A stretch of 64,000 bases of DNA. It comes from Gammaproteobacteria bacterium. Its GTDB lineage: Bacteria > Pseudomonadota > Gammaproteobacteria > Eutrophobiales > Eutrophobiaceae. The translations under genes were made by a program, and so were the position numbers. Location of the stretch: positions 70,140 through 134,139 of the forward strand of contig JAJDUB010000020.1 of assembly GCA_022826885.1 (NCBI GenBank), in the 5' to 3' direction. Positions 25,588 through 35,458 of the stretch are shown here, in pieces (position 1 is the first letter of the stretch; every line of letters begins with the position of its first letter). Under the pieces are notes generated by a model. That model saw only the letters and a list, made by a program, of their open reading frames with translations. It did no database searches and was not told the origin of the DNA.

Positions 25588-28500
25588 TCAATGTCGATAG
25601 GCGAGCTGGAAATAGCCGAATACGCCGGGCACATCGTGCAGGGTGGCGTTGAAATTGTTGAGGCCGCAGGATGTGCAAAGCGGCGGCGACTTGTCGAAGA
25701 GGTTATTAACGCCCAGGGACAGGGTCAACCGTTCATTGATCAACCGTGGACGCCAATTCACCCGCAGGTCGGTGTACAGGCGGGAGTCCAGGGTATTTTT
25801 GGGCCCTGTTTCCGTCACCGGGTCGTACAATCCGGGTACGAATCCTGAACACAGGTCGTCCGGAAACGCGCCCAGGCTGCCGTTCGTGGCGCAACGTTCC
25901 TCAACCGCGTCGATAAACCGGAACGTCATGTTGGCGCTCCAGTTCCTCAGGAACCACTCGATGGTGGTGTTGAAGCGCAACGTCGGAAATGCCAGTTCCC
26001 GCGTGCCGGCCACGACTTTCCCCTTGCGGTTCACCACCAGGCTGCGACTCCCAGCCGCATTGACAGGAAATTCTTCCCTGAAACTGGTAAGGAAACTGGC
26101 GGCCCAATTGAAACCGAAGGTGCCTGCGGACGTGGCCGGGCTCAGGTAATTCAGTCTCAGGTCGATGCCGGACGTCTCCAGAGAAGAGATATTCACTAGG
26201 GGGGACTCGAACCGGGCCAGGGCGCCCAGGGCGTTGCGGCGAATGCCGTTACAGAGAAAATCGGCATCCTGTTGTGCCGCGTCATCCCCATTTGCGAGCC
26301 GGCCGGTCGCTTCCATGCAAAGCTGGAGTTGGGTGCCCGGGTCGCGCACACGGATGGCGTCAGTAACCTCGATATCATACCAGGTGGCCTCAAACACCAC
26401 GTCCTCGACCCAGGCAAAACTATCCACCCAGGCCGGCGCATAGGTCATGCCCAAGGTAAGATTATTCGACTCTTCAGGTTCAAGATCGGGATTACCCCGG
26501 GCAATAATGCGCAGCTGGTCGCCAGCCTGGACGGTATTCAACGCGCCCACGGATTTACAGCCGGCCAGTACGTTCGGGTCGTCCGACAACCGGCCCGCGG
26601 CGCAGGGGTCGTCGAAGATCTCGTCAATGGCCTCATCCGAGGTAAACAACTCGCCGATGCTGGGGGCGCGCAACCCAGTCGAGACCGTTGCGCGCAGCGA
26701 AAGGTCGCCGCTGGGACGCCATAGGACACCCACTTTCCAGGCGCTCTCGGCCCCGGTGAAATCATAGTCGCTGACCCGTACCGCCGCGGAAAGATCCAGG
26801 CGTTCCGCTCCAGGTTGACCGTCGAGCAAGGGCAGGCGCGCCTCCGTATAGAACTCGGTAACGCCAACCTGTCCGGCAGAAGGAAACGCCGGCACGCCGT
26901 TGGAGTCGCCGGCCGCGACGATGGCATCGGGCTGGAAGAATCCCTCCTGCTTGCGGTATTCAACTCCCGCGGCGATACTCACCGGCCCGGCCGGAAGATT
27001 GAAAAGCTCCCCGGAAACGTTGGCCGTGAAGTTAAAATGCTCCTGTCCGCTGCGGTCCCTCTGGATAAAACCGACGAAGTCCAGCATTTCCCGGGTGATG
27101 GTGCCGGAACCGTCGCCCTGGCCGCCGAACAGGTTGAAAGGCACACACCCGTTGGGCGCTCCGAGGCACTCATCCGCGGGTCCCAGCGCCTGCGCCAGCC
27201 GGCTGACGATGAAGCCACCATGTTTTACCTGTTTGCCCCGGTTCTCGGCGTATACCAGGTTGACGTTCCAGAACCAGTCTCCCGCCAGGGCTTCCAACTT
27301 ACCCTCCAGGCCCGTGGCCAGGTACCAGGTATCCACGTCCTGATCGAAGATCCGGTTGCCGGCCTCCAGCGGTCGCCGGGCGATGAATACGAAGTTTTCA
27401 CAATCCGTTGCCGGGTCGAACTCCGGGATGAGCGCCGTGGAAATGTCACAGCCGAACGGATTGTAAGGATTGCTTGCGTCGATGACCAGCGTTCCCAGTG
27501 GTCCCTCACTGAAGGCGAAAGGCCCCATGAAGATCGGTTCCGGCGCCGCCCGGTTGCGCGACTTGCGGTTGTTGTAGAAGCCGCGCAGGTAAGCGCCCAG
27601 GTGCGGCGAAAACTCATAGCGGGCTTGCAGGAACACGTTAAGCCTTTCGCTGGGCGTCAACACCAGGTTCCGTTCCTGGTAATTGAAGCGGTCCACGGGG
27701 CTGTCGAAGGGACGAAAATTCTCGAGGGCTAGCGCCTTGGCGCCCGGCGCCGGCACGGCGCCGTCCCTGATGGTAAACACGCCGCTAAAAGCATCCCGGG
27801 TCATGTTGTCCCTGATGAAGAAGCGGCCCTGGGGGGTGGCGGAGGAACACAATGGAATACAATCGTCCAGCCCGAACAGGTAACGGGTCTCGTCCCGGTC
27901 AATGGATGCTACGGCCTGTTGCTTCGCGTAGCCGACTGAGGCCATGATGCCGGCGCGCTCGCCGACCCTGCCGAAACTGGCGGACAGGTCCAGCGTCTCA
28001 CCATCGCCGTCGGTGATGAACGCGCCGGCCCGGGTATCGACCTCGAAACCCGCAAAGTCTTTTTTCGTGATGACGTTGACCACGCCGCCGATGGCGTCCG
28101 AACCGTAGATAGCCGAAGCGCCGTCCTGCAGGATATCCACCCGTTCGATAACGTTGAGGGGAATGGTGTTCAGGTCGGGCGCGCCGGGAATCCCCGTCGC
28201 CGAGGCTGCGTTGACCCAGCGCATGCCGTCCACCAGCACCAGGGTGCGCTTTGCCCCCAAGTGCCGCAGGTTAACCTGCGCAGACCCGGCGCCCACGCCT
28301 TCACCTGGCTGGGTGGAGCCGAAGTTCCCGGAACTGTTGAAACGGGCATTTAACGCCGACCCCATGCCGGGTATCCTCTGCAGGTTGTCCGCCAGGGAAC
28401 CGAGTCCGCTACGGTTCAACTCCTCGGCTGAGATGCTCAACATTGATGACGGCGCATCCAGTGAATCCTGGCGAATGTGCGTGCCGGTGACAACTACCTC

Positions 28501-28605
28501 CTCAATCATACCCGGCTCATCTCCCTGCGCCTGCGCCAAAGGCCGGACAATGCCTGAGGCAATGGCACAAAACACCATTAATTTTATTGCCGCCGATGGC
28601 CTCAT
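25588..28605 (-). CDS. TonB-dependent outer-membrane receptor
   Basis: A 1005-residue receptor from ATG 28605; the TTG at 28629 is in frame but would precede the signal peptide (MRPSAAIKLMVFCAIASGIV, cleavage near AQA-Q). The TonB box is EEVVVTG, followed by a plug domain (residues about 30-160, with VDGMRWVNAASATGIPGAPD, ERVDILQDGASAIYGSDAIGGVVN) and a 22-strand barrel ending FGYFQLAYRH. Cysteine pairs lie in extracellular loops. This large oxidoreductase/OMP-type receptor class imports glycans, peptides or aromatic compounds in marine gammaproteobacteria; the ligand cannot be read. A TATAAT on the minus strand at 28665-28670 may be its -10 box. Confidence 0.92.
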   Translation of the reverse strand: MRPSAAIKLMVFCAIASGIVRPLAQAQGDEPGMIEEVVVTGTHIRQDSLDAPSSMLSISAEELNRSGLGSLADNLQRIPGMGSALNARFNSSGNFGSTQPGEGVGAGSAQVNLRHLGAKRTLVLVDGMRWVNAASATGIPGAPDLNTIPLNVIERVDILQDGASAIYGSDAIGGVVNVITKKDFAGFEVDTRAGAFITDGDGETLDLSASFGRVGERAGIMASVGYAKQQAVASIDRDETRYLFGLDDCIPLCSSATPQGRFFIRDNMTRDAFSGVFTIRDGAVPAPGAKALALENFRPFDSPVDRFNYQERNLVLTPSERLNVFLQARYEFSPHLGAYLRGFYNNRKSRNRAAPEPIFMGPFAFSEGPLGTLVIDASNPYNPFGCDISTALIPEFDPATDCENFVFIARRPLEAGNRIFDQDVDTWYLATGLEGKLEALAGDWFWNVNLVYAENRGKQVKHGGFIVSRLAQALGPADECLGAPNGCVPFNLFGGQGDGSGTITREMLDFVGFIQRDRSGQEHFNFTANVSGELFNLPAGPVSIAAGVEYRKQEGFFQPDAIVAAGDSNGVPAFPSAGQVGVTEFYTEARLPLLDGQPGAERLDLSAAVRVSDYDFTGAESAWKVGVLWRPSGDLSLRATVSTGLRAPSIGELFTSDEAIDEIFDDPCAAGRLSDDPNVLAGCKSVGALNTVQAGDQLRIIARGNPDLEPEESNNLTLGMTYAPAWVDSFAWVEDVVFEATWYDIEVTDAIRVRDPGTQLQLCMEATGRLANGDDAAQQDADFLCNGIRRNALGALARFESPLVNISSLETSGIDLRLNYLSPATSAGTFGFNWAASFLTSFREEFPVNAAGSRSLVVNRKGKVVAGTRELAFPTLRFNTTIEWFLRNWSANMTFRFIDAVEERCATNGSLGAFPDDLCSGFVPGLYDPVTETGPKNTLDSRLYTDLRVNWRPRLINERLTLSLGVNNLFDKSPPLCTSCGLNNFNATLHDVPGVFGYFQLAYRH

Positions 28606-28754
28606 AAACTTTCTGTATGGAAAAACCAATAACGCAAACTACGCAATATCCCGCTTTGACTTCCATTATAACGCACCAGGCTATATACACGGACGAAATG
28701 ACCAGGTAAGAACAAAGCGAATGCCCCGACGTTGGTAAAGCTGTTGTCGGAAAA

Positions 28755-28779
28755 ATACTTGACTAAATTAGTCGGATAT
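28755..28779 (+). promoter_or_regulatory. IscR type 1 binding site at the suf promoter
   Basis: The 25-base stretch starting ATACTTGACTAAATTAG fits the enterobacterial type 1 IscR consensus (ATASYYGACTRWWWYAGTCRRSTAT) at all but one position. It includes a -35-like TTGACT at 28759-28764 and lies 40 bases before the iscR ATG, implying feedback repression by the cluster-loaded regulator. Confidence 0.85.
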
Positions 28780-28818
28780 GTAAGGATACGCGCCCTTTAA
28801 TAAATCGAGACACCTGTT

Positions 28819-29268
28819 ATGCGATTGACCACGAAAGGGCGCTATGCCGTTACGGCCATGCTCGACCTTGCCCTGCACGAAAACTATGGGCCTGTCAACC
28901 TGATGGATATATCCAAACGGCAGGGGATCTCGCTGGCTTACCTCGAGCAGTTGTTTCTGCGCCTGAGAAAGGAAGGTCTGATAGCCAGTTCACGGGGTCC
29001 GGGTGGGGGTTATCGCCTGACGCAATCCAGTTCCGACATTTCCGTGGCGGACGTGATTCGCGCCGTTGATGAACAGGTTGACGCCACCCGTTGCGGCGGC
29101 AACCAGAACTGCCAGGCGGACGAGCGCTGTCTGACCCACGACCTGTGGGAGGACCTGAGCCTGCATATTACGGGCTTTCTGAGCGCTATCAGCCTGTCGG
29201 ACCTGGTTGAGCGGCGTTCGGTAAAACAGGTATCGGCGAGGCAGGACCACGTCATGTTTCAATTGTGA
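28819..29268 (+). CDS. iscR: Rrf2-family iron-sulfur regulator (IscR)
   Basis: A 149-residue winged-helix regulator. The DNA-binding part starts [21 protein letters not shown] and contains [19 protein letters not shown]. The 2Fe-2S ligands are C92, C98, C104 and H107, the same spacing as E. coli IscR. Holo-IscR normally represses its own promoter and apo-IscR activates suf genes. The type 1 site upstream supports autoregulation. It heads a run of eight genes in which each gap is under 20 bases or an overlap, so it almost certainly controls the whole SUF operon. Confidence 0.94.
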   Translation: MRLTTKGRYAVTAMLDLALHENYGPVNLMDISKRQGISLAYLEQLFLRLRKEGLIASSRGPGGGYRLTQSSSDISVADVIRAVDEQVDATRCGGNQNCQADERCLTHDLWEDLSLHITGFLSAISLSDLVERRSVKQVSARQDHVMFQL

Positions 29269-29282
29269 TTGAGAGGAGAAAG

Positions 29283-29624
29283 ATGTCGAACAGTGAAATC
29301 GCATTAACCGACCGGGCCGCAGAGCACGTGAAGAGCTACCTGGAAAAAAATGGCGGAGGGATTGGCCTGCGGGTCGGGGTGAAGCCTACGGGTTGCTCCG
29401 GTTACCAGTACGTGATCGAGGCGGCAGAGGCCGTAAATGACCACGATACCGAATTTGAGACGAACGGCGTCACCGTCGTGATCGACGAGCAGAGCCTGCG
29501 TTACCTGGCCGGGACGGAACTGGATTTCGTCAGGGAAGGGCTGAACGAGGGCTTCCGCTTCCACAACCCAAATGTAAGCCAGACCTGCGGCTGCGGCGAG
29601 AGTTTCAACATTGACGATGATTAG
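29283..29624 (+). CDS. A-type iron-sulfur carrier protein (SufA/IscA family)
   Basis: A 113-residue carrier from ATG 29283, preceded by GAGAGGAGAAAG; the frame starts six codons earlier, but that start lacks a ribosome-binding site. The three conserved cysteines are in PTGCSGYQY and TCGCGESF. A-type proteins take clusters from the SUF scaffold to target apoproteins. The product could be called SufA by operon position, or IscA; sequence alone does not separate them here. Confidence 0.92.
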   Translation: MSNSEIALTDRAAEHVKSYLEKNGGGIGLRVGVKPTGCSGYQYVIEAAEAVNDHDTEFETNGVTVVIDEQSLRYLAGTELDFVREGLNEGFRFHNPNVSQTCGCGESFNIDDD

Positions 29625-29642
29625 ACAGATCGGGAATAGACC

Positions 29643-31091
29643 ATGACAGACGAAACGGCTAAAGTCGAGGAACTGGTACACAAGGAATACGAACACGGTT
29701 TCGTCACGGATATCGACACGGATACCGTCGCGCCCGGCCTGAACGAGGACGTGATAGCGCTGATATCCGCCAAGAAGGAAGAACCCGAGTGGTTGCTGGA
29801 ATGGCGTCTCGACGCGTTCCGGCACTGGACCCGCATGGCCGAACCGGCCTGGGCGCACGTGCATTACCCGCCCATCGATTTCCAGGCCATTTCCTATTAT
29901 TCGGCCCCGAAAGCCAAGACGGACGGCCCGAAGAGCCTGGACGAGGTGGACCCGAAACTGCTGGAAACCTACGAGAAACTGGGCATTCCGCTGCACGAAC
30001 AGAAGATGCTGGCCGGCGTGGCGGTGGATGCAGTGTTCGACAGCGTCTCCGTGGCGACGACGTTCAAGGAAAAACTGGCGGACGCCGGCGTTATTTTCTG
30101 CTCGTTCTCCGAGGCGGTGCAGAACCACCCCTACCTGGTGCGGGCATACCTGGGCAGCGTCGTCCCTGCCTCGGACAACTATTATGCAGCCCTGAACTCA
30201 GCAGTGTTTACCGACGGTTCGTTCTGCTTTATCCCGAAAAACACTCGTTGCCCGATGGAATTGTCTACTTACTTCCGCATCAACGCGGCCAATACCGGGC
30301 AGTTTGAAAGAACCCTGATCGTGGCAGAGGAAAGCAGCTACGTGAGCTACCTGGAAGGATGTACAGCGCCCATGCGTGATGAAAACCAGTTGCATGCGGC
30401 AGTGGTGGAACTGGTTGCGCTTGATAACGCGGAGATCAAGTATTCGACGGTACAGAACTGGTACCCCGGCGATGAAAACGGCGTCGGCGGCATCTATAAC
30501 TTCGTGACCAAGCGCGGCGATTGCCGCGGCAGCGGTTCCAGGATTTCCTGGACCCAGGTCGAGACCGGCTCGGCGATTACCTGGAAATACCCGAGTTGCA
30601 TCCTGCGCGGCGACAATTCCAGCGGCGAGTTCTATTCCGTCGCGGTAACGAACAATTACCAGCAGGCCGATACCGGCACCAAGATGATCCATCTCGGCAG
30701 GAATACCCGCAGCACCATCATCTCCAAGGGCATCTCCGCGGGGAAAGCACAGAATGCCTACCGCGGCCTGGTAAAGATAAGCAAAAACGCAGACAACGCC
30801 CGCAACTATACGCAGTGTGATTCCCTGTTGATGGGCGATACCTGCGGCGCCCATACCTTTCCCTATATCGAGACCGGGAACGCCGGCGCCATTGTCGAAC
30901 ACGAGGCCACCACATCCAAAATCAGCGATGACCAGTTGTTCTACTGCCGCCAGCGCGGGATCGACGAGGAAGACGCCGTAAACATGATTGTCAACGGTTT
31001 CTGCAAGGACGTCTTCAAGGAACTGCCCATGGAATTCGCCGTGGAGGCACAGAAACTGCTGAATATCACTCTTGAAGGAGCAGTCGGATAA
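29643..31091 (+). CDS. sufB: Fe-S cluster assembly scaffold SufB
   Basis: SufB is the core of the SufBC2D scaffold on which Fe-S clusters are built. The 482-residue protein has the family start [19 protein letters not shown], the segment [23 protein letters not shown], a beta-helix core ([27 protein letters not shown]), the [21 protein letters not shown] stretch, and [20 protein letters not shown] near the end with the cysteine acceptor. The ATG is 19 bases after the A-type gene. sufC overlaps its stop by one base. Confidence 0.97.
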   Translation: MTDETAKVEELVHKEYEHGFVTDIDTDTVAPGLNEDVIALISAKKEEPEWLLEWRLDAFRHWTRMAEPAWAHVHYPPIDFQAISYYSAPKAKTDGPKSLDEVDPKLLETYEKLGIPLHEQKMLAGVAVDAVFDSVSVATTFKEKLADAGVIFCSFSEAVQNHPYLVRAYLGSVVPASDNYYAALNSAVFTDGSFCFIPKNTRCPMELSTYFRINAANTGQFERTLIVAEESSYVSYLEGCTAPMRDENQLHAAVVELVALDNAEIKYSTVQNWYPGDENGVGGIYNFVTKRGDCRGSGSRISWTQVETGSAITWKYPSCILRGDNSSGEFYSVAVTNNYQQADTGTKMIHLGRNTRSTIISKGISAGKAQNAYRGLVKISKNADNARNYTQCDSLLMGDTCGAHTFPYIETGNAGAIVEHEATTSKISDDQLFYCRQRGIDEEDAVNMIVNGFCKDVFKELPMEFAVEAQKLLNITLEGAVG

Positions 31092-31846
31092 TGCTAACGA
31101 TTAAAGATTTACAGGTCAGGATTGAAAACAAACAGATTTTGAAAGGCCTGGACCTGGCAGTGAACGCCGGGGAAGTGCATGCCATCATGGGTCCCAACGG
31201 TTCCGGCAAAAGCACCCTGGCAAGCGTGCTGGCCGGGCGGGACGGTTATGATGTCACGGCGGGCGCGGTCGAATATGACGGGCGCGACCTGTTTGAACTT
31301 TCCCCGGAAGACCGGGCCCGGCAAGGAATTTTCCTGGCATTCCAGTACCCGGTGGAAATCCCCGGAGTGAACAACATCTACCTGCTCAAGGCCGCGCTGA
31401 ACGCAATCCGCGCACACCAGGGACAGCCCCCCCTGGACGCAGTTGAATTCCTGCAGGTAGTCCGGCAAAAAATGCAACTGGTGAACATGGATGAGAGCCT
31501 GCTGAACCGGTCCGTGAACGAGGGCTTTTCAGGCGGCGAGAAAAAACGCAACGAGATATTCCAGATGGCGGTGCTGGAACCGCGCCTGGCTATCCTGGAT
31601 GAAACCGATTCGGGCCTGGATATCGACGCGCTGAAAACCGTTGCGGAAGGCGTCAATACGTTGCGCAACGAATCCCGCGCCATCGTCCTGGTGACCCATT
31701 ACCAGCGCCTGCTGAACTACATCGTGCCGGATTACGTGCACGTGCTGTCGGACGGGAAGATTATCAGGTCCGGCGACCGCAGCCTGGCCGTGGAACTCGA
31801 GGAAAAAGGTTACGACTGGGTAAGACAGGGGGCCAAAGCTGCATGA
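31091..31846 (+). CDS. sufC: Fe-S assembly ATPase SufC
   Basis: SufC is the ABC-type ATPase of the SufBC2D complex and is soluble, without membrane domains. The 251-residue protein has Walker A GPNGSGKST, a Q-loop in FLAFQYPVEIPGV, the signature FSGGEKKRNEIFQM and Walker B LAILDETDSGLDIDAL, followed by the H-loop in VLVTHYQRLL. The start overlaps the sufB stop by one base and its stop overlaps the sufD start by four, so the three scaffold subunits are translationally coupled. Confidence 0.97.
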   Translation: MLTIKDLQVRIENKQILKGLDLAVNAGEVHAIMGPNGSGKSTLASVLAGRDGYDVTAGAVEYDGRDLFELSPEDRARQGIFLAFQYPVEIPGVNNIYLLKAALNAIRAHQGQPPLDAVEFLQVVRQKMQLVNMDESLLNRSVNEGFSGGEKKRNEIFQMAVLEPRLAILDETDSGLDIDALKTVAEGVNTLRNESRAIVLVTHYQRLLNYIVPDYVHVLSDGKIIRSGDRSLAVELEEKGYDWVRQGAKAA

Positions 31847-33171
31847 GCGAGGCAGCCGTCAGCCACTATCTGGCGGAGTACGACCGGTTCCGGGACGTCC
31901 TGGCAGCCTCGTGGCCGGCGCAACGGCGCGCAGATGCCCTGGAATACCTGAAGACCCACGGCTTCCCCACGCGCAGGGCGGAACAGTGGAAATACACCGA
32001 TGTCTCCCCCATTACCAGGAGAAAATTCACACTCGGGAAATCCCCCGGGGCGCACATCGATGACGCGCCGGTGGAGAAGCTGCGTTTCTCCCGGCTCAAC
32101 TGCCACGAACTGGTGTTCATGAACGGCAGCTTTTGCGCCGAACTGTCGCGCAACCTGCGCCTGCCGTCCGGCGCAACCGTGTGCGCATTGCAATCGAACG
32201 GGAATGCCGAACTGCTGGAGCGTTATTTCGGCAACGAGGAAATCGGGCACGCGTTTACCGCCCTGAACACGGCATTTCTCAACGATGGTGTCCTGGTCCA
32301 TGTGCCGGACGGCATGGAAATCCCGGCGCCGATACATATCATCTACCTGGGCGGCCGGGAGGACGAAACCCAGCCATCATCAATGTCGCATCCGCGCAAC
32401 CTGATCGCGCTGGGCCGTCAGGCAAGCGCAAGCATCATCGAGACCTACGCGGGCATCCCGGGTTCGGAATATTTCACCAACAGCCATACCAGCATCCAGG
32501 CGCAGGCCGGCGCGCGCCTGGACTATTACAAAGTCCAGCAGGAAAGCCGGCGCGCATACCATATCGGCAGGACCCGGATAAGCCAGCAGGCTGACAGCCG
32601 CGTCGATTGCCATGCCCTGTCCCTGGGCGGGAAACTGGCGCGCTGGGACATTGATGCCGAACTGGTCGAGCCGGGCGCGGAAATAAACCTGAACGGCCTG
32701 TACCTGACCAGTGACCGGCAACACGTCGACAACCATACCCTGGTAGAACATAAACAACCCCACACGACCAGCAACGAGCATTACCGGGGCATCATGAACG
32801 GTCGCTCGCGCGCCGTGTTCAACGGCAAGGTTATCGTCCATGAACAGGCCCAGAAGACCGAGGCGCACCAGTCCAATGCCAACCTGCTGCTCTCCGCCGA
32901 CGCGGAGGTCGACACCAAACCGGAACTGGAGATCTACGCGGATGACGTCAAGTGCAGCCACGGCGCAACGGTGGGGCGGCTGGACGAGAACATGTTGTTC
33001 TACCTGCGCTCCCGGGCGCTGGACGAGGACACGGCCAGGAGCCTGTTGACCTATGCATTCGCCGATGAGGTCATCCGTGACATCAGGTTCCCGGAGATAC
33101 GCGAACGGCTGGAACACAGCATTGCCGGCGAGTTACCCGATACCGACCTGATCAAGGAGTTCATGCAATGA
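31843..33171 (+). CDS. sufD: Fe-S cluster assembly protein SufD
   Basis: The 442-residue partner of SufB in the scaffold. It has the N-terminal segment GFPTRRAEQWKYTDVSPI, a beta-helix core, and the conserved run HTTSNEHYRGIMNGRSRAVF followed by QSNANLLLSADAEVDTKPELEIYADDVKCSHGATVG, whose DVKCSHGAT with the histidine is a SufD hallmark. LFYLRSRALDEDTARSLL closes the family pattern. It overlaps both sufC and sufS by four bases (ATGA). Confidence 0.96.
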   Translation: MSEAAVSHYLAEYDRFRDVLAASWPAQRRADALEYLKTHGFPTRRAEQWKYTDVSPITRRKFTLGKSPGAHIDDAPVEKLRFSRLNCHELVFMNGSFCAELSRNLRLPSGATVCALQSNGNAELLERYFGNEEIGHAFTALNTAFLNDGVLVHVPDGMEIPAPIHIIYLGGREDETQPSSMSHPRNLIALGRQASASIIETYAGIPGSEYFTNSHTSIQAQAGARLDYYKVQQESRRAYHIGRTRISQQADSRVDCHALSLGGKLARWDIDAELVEPGAEINLNGLYLTSDRQHVDNHTLVEHKQPHTTSNEHYRGIMNGRSRAVFNGKVIVHEQAQKTEAHQSNANLLLSADAEVDTKPELEIYADDVKCSHGATVGRLDENMLFYLRSRALDEDTARSLLTYAFADEVIRDIRFPEIRERLEHSIAGELPDTDLIKEFMQ

Positions 33172-34418
33172 CGGCCGCAGTACAACCACTGGACGATTCA
33201 GAATTTCCCATACACCGGTACCGCACGGATTTTCCGCTTCTGGGGCGCCGCGTGCGGGACAAACCGCTTATCTACCTGGACAATGCCGCGACATCGCAAA
33301 AACCGCGCCAGGTCATCGACGTACTGGACGAATACTACCGCGGTTACAATTCCAACATACACCGCGGCGTGCATACCCTGAGCGAACTGGCGACGGAAGC
33401 CTACGAGGCAGCCCGCAAGAAGATACAGACCTTCATCAATGCCGCATCCCACCAGGAAATCATTTTCGTGCGCGGAACGACGGAAGGAATCAACCTGGTG
33501 GCGCAAAGCTACGGCAGGAGCAGGCTCGGCGCCGGGGATGAGATCATCATCTCTGAAATGGAGCATCATTCCAATATCGTTCCCTGGCAATTGTTATGCG
33601 AACAAACCGGTGCACTGCTGAAAGTCATCCCCATCAATGACGCCGGCGAACTCGATATGGACGAGTATAAAAACCTGCTGGGCGAGCATACCCGGATCGT
33701 GGCAGTCGGCCATATCTCCAATGCCCTGGGCACCGTCAACCCGGTCGCCGAGATCACGGCCCTGGCCCATGCAGCCGGCGCCGTCACGGTCATCGACGGC
33801 GCCCAGGCGGCGCCCCATACACGATTGGACATGGCTGCGCTGGATTGTGACTTCTACGCCTTCTCGGGCCACAAACTGTTCGGACCGACAGGTATCGGCG
33901 TGCTGTACGGGAAACAGGCGTTACTGGATGCCATGCCTCCGTACCACGGCGGCGGCGACATGATCAAGATGGTCACTTTCGAAAAAACCTTGTACAACGA
34001 CCTGCCCTACAAGTTCGAAGCGGGCACGCCGTACATCGCAGGTGTAATCGGCCTGGGCGCGGCAGTCGACTACGTCAACGACGTCGATATGGACAGCATC
34101 CGGGATTATGAACACGGGTTGTTGCAATACGCCACCGACGCGGCAGCGAGCGTCCCTGGCCTGAAGCTGATCGGCACGGCAGCGGAGAAAGCGGGCATCC
34201 TGTCTTTTATCATGGACGGGATCCACCCCCATGACCTCGGCACCATACTGGACCATGACGGCATAGCCATCAGGACCGGCCACCATTGCGCCATGCCGGT
34301 CATGGAGCGCTATGGCATACCCGCCACGGCGAGGGCCTCGTTCGCCTTCTACAACACCAGGGAAGAGGTGGACAAACTGGTAACCGGAATCGACAAGGCA
34401 AAAAACATTTTTAAGTAA
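33168..34418 (+). CDS. sufS: Cysteine desulfurase SufS (group II)
   Basis: SufS is a PLP enzyme that takes sulfur from cysteine and passes it to SufU or SufE. The 416-residue protein has DFPLLGRRVRDKPLIYLDNAATSQKP at the start, the PLP-lysine in FYAFSGHKLFGPTGIGVLYG, and the group II active-site loop TGHHCAMPVM with the catalytic cysteine. No sufE is present in this operon; the sufU that follows is the expected sulfur acceptor. The start overlaps sufD by four bases. Confidence 0.96.
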   Translation: MTAAVQPLDDSEFPIHRYRTDFPLLGRRVRDKPLIYLDNAATSQKPRQVIDVLDEYYRGYNSNIHRGVHTLSELATEAYEAARKKIQTFINAASHQEIIFVRGTTEGINLVAQSYGRSRLGAGDEIIISEMEHHSNIVPWQLLCEQTGALLKVIPINDAGELDMDEYKNLLGEHTRIVAVGHISNALGTVNPVAEITALAHAAGAVTVIDGAQAAPHTRLDMAALDCDFYAFSGHKLFGPTGIGVLYGKQALLDAMPPYHGGGDMIKMVTFEKTLYNDLPYKFEAGTPYIAGVIGLGAAVDYVNDVDMDSIRDYEHGLLQYATDAAASVPGLKLIGTAAEKAGILSFIMDGIHPHDLGTILDHDGIAIRTGHHCAMPVMERYGIPATARASFAFYNTREEVDKLVTGIDKAKNIFK

Positions 34419-34423
34419 CCGTT

Positions 34424-34873
34424 ATGTTCGACATAAAAGACCTGTACCAGGAAGTGATCGTCGATCACAATCGCAGCCCCAGGAATTTCGGCAAACTGGA
34501 CCCCGCCGGGAGGACCCTGGAGGGGTTCAATCCCCTGTGCGGCGACCGCCTGACGCTGTATCTGAACCTGGATGACGACCATATCTCCGACATCAGTTTC
34601 GACGGCCACGGCTGCGCCATCTCCATCGCATCGGCATCGTTGATGACGGAAGGCATCAAGGGGAAGTCCGTACAGGACGCCGGGACCATCTTCACCGACT
34701 TCCACGAACTGCTGACCGATTCCGCCCGGGTGATCGACCTGGCCGGCATGGGAAAACTGGCGGTCCTGGCGGGGGTACGCGAGTATCCGAGCCGGGTGAA
34801 ATGCGCAACCTTGTGCTGGCACACTTTGCGGGCGTTGCTGGCGGGCGACCATGCCCCGGTGTCTACGGAATAA
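34424..34873 (+). CDS. sufU: SufU-type sulfur-transfer/scaffold protein
   Basis: A 149-residue IscU-fold protein. The ligands C39 (with D41 in PLCGDR), C64 (GHGCAIS) and C127 (VKCATLCWHT) are present. The stretch between about residues 107 and 125 is the extra region that separates SufU from IscU. SufU accepts persulfide from SufS through a bound zinc and so replaces SufE. It starts five bases after the sufS stop, and sufT follows after two bases. Confidence 0.93.
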   Translation: MFDIKDLYQEVIVDHNRSPRNFGKLDPAGRTLEGFNPLCGDRLTLYLNLDDDHISDISFDGHGCAISIASASLMTEGIKGKSVQDAGTIFTDFHELLTDSARVIDLAGMGKLAVLAGVREYPSRVKCATLCWHTLRALLAGDHAPVSTE

Positions 34874-34875
34874 TC

Positions 34876-35427
34876 ATGTATACCAACGACCCTGTTACGG
34901 TAGTGCGCGAGTGCGATGCGATACTCATCCCGACCGGGACTCCGATTACGCTGCCGGAAGGCAGTCTGGTGTTTATTACCCAGGCGCTGGGAGGGAACTA
35001 CACGGTCAATATTAACGGCAACCTGGCCCAGGTGGGACCGAAGGATGCTGATGCCCTCGGCTTTGATTCAACCGACTTTGTCAACCTGGACCTGGAACCC
35101 AATGCGGACGGTTCGGTCAACGAAACGCACCTCTGGGAACAGATGCGCACCTGTTATGACCCGGAGATCCCGATAAATATTGTCGAACTCGGCCTGGTAT
35201 ATGATTGCCGGATATCACGCTCGGATGATGGGGATAACCAGGTGGATGTGCTCATGACACTTACCGCGCCTGCATGCGGCATGGGCGATTTCCTGGCGGC
35301 AGACGTGCAGTCTAAAATCGCCGTGGTGCCGAACGTAGACGAGGTAAACGTTGAACTGACGTTCGACCCGCCCTGGAGCCCGGACATGATGACCGAAGCG
35401 GCGCGCCTTGAAACCGGATTGTTGTAA
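34876..35427 (+). CDS. sufT: Putative Fe-S cluster assembly protein SufT
   Basis: A 183-residue protein from ATG 34876, two bases after the sufU stop; the frame extends upstream into sufU but without family sequence. The N-terminal 90 residues ([30 protein letters not shown]) are the SufT-specific extension. The C-terminal DUF59/MIP18 domain has [25 protein letters not shown], the conserved cysteine in [18 protein letters not shown], and [13 protein letters not shown]. SufT supports maturation of Fe-S proteins under iron limitation or high lipoate demand. It is the last SUF gene; ndk begins 31 bases later. Confidence 0.93.
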   Translation: MYTNDPVTVVRECDAILIPTGTPITLPEGSLVFITQALGGNYTVNINGNLAQVGPKDADALGFDSTDFVNLDLEPNADGSVNETHLWEQMRTCYDPEIPINIVELGLVYDCRISRSDDGDNQVDVLMTLTAPACGMGDFLAADVQSKIAVVPNVDEVNVELTFDPPWSPDMMTEAARLETGLL

Positions 35428-35458
35428 ACTTCAACCATATAAAAAAAGCAACAAACAA

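Noticed and set aside
26815-27732. 305-codon plus-strand frame inside the TonB-dependent receptor gene
   Set aside because: Shadow of a strongly coding minus-strand gene; no ribosome-binding site and no recognisable domain.
29304-30128. 274-codon frame antisense to sufB and the A-type carrier gene
   Set aside because: It spans two genuine genes and their ribosome-binding sites, so it cannot be an independent gene with normal constraint.
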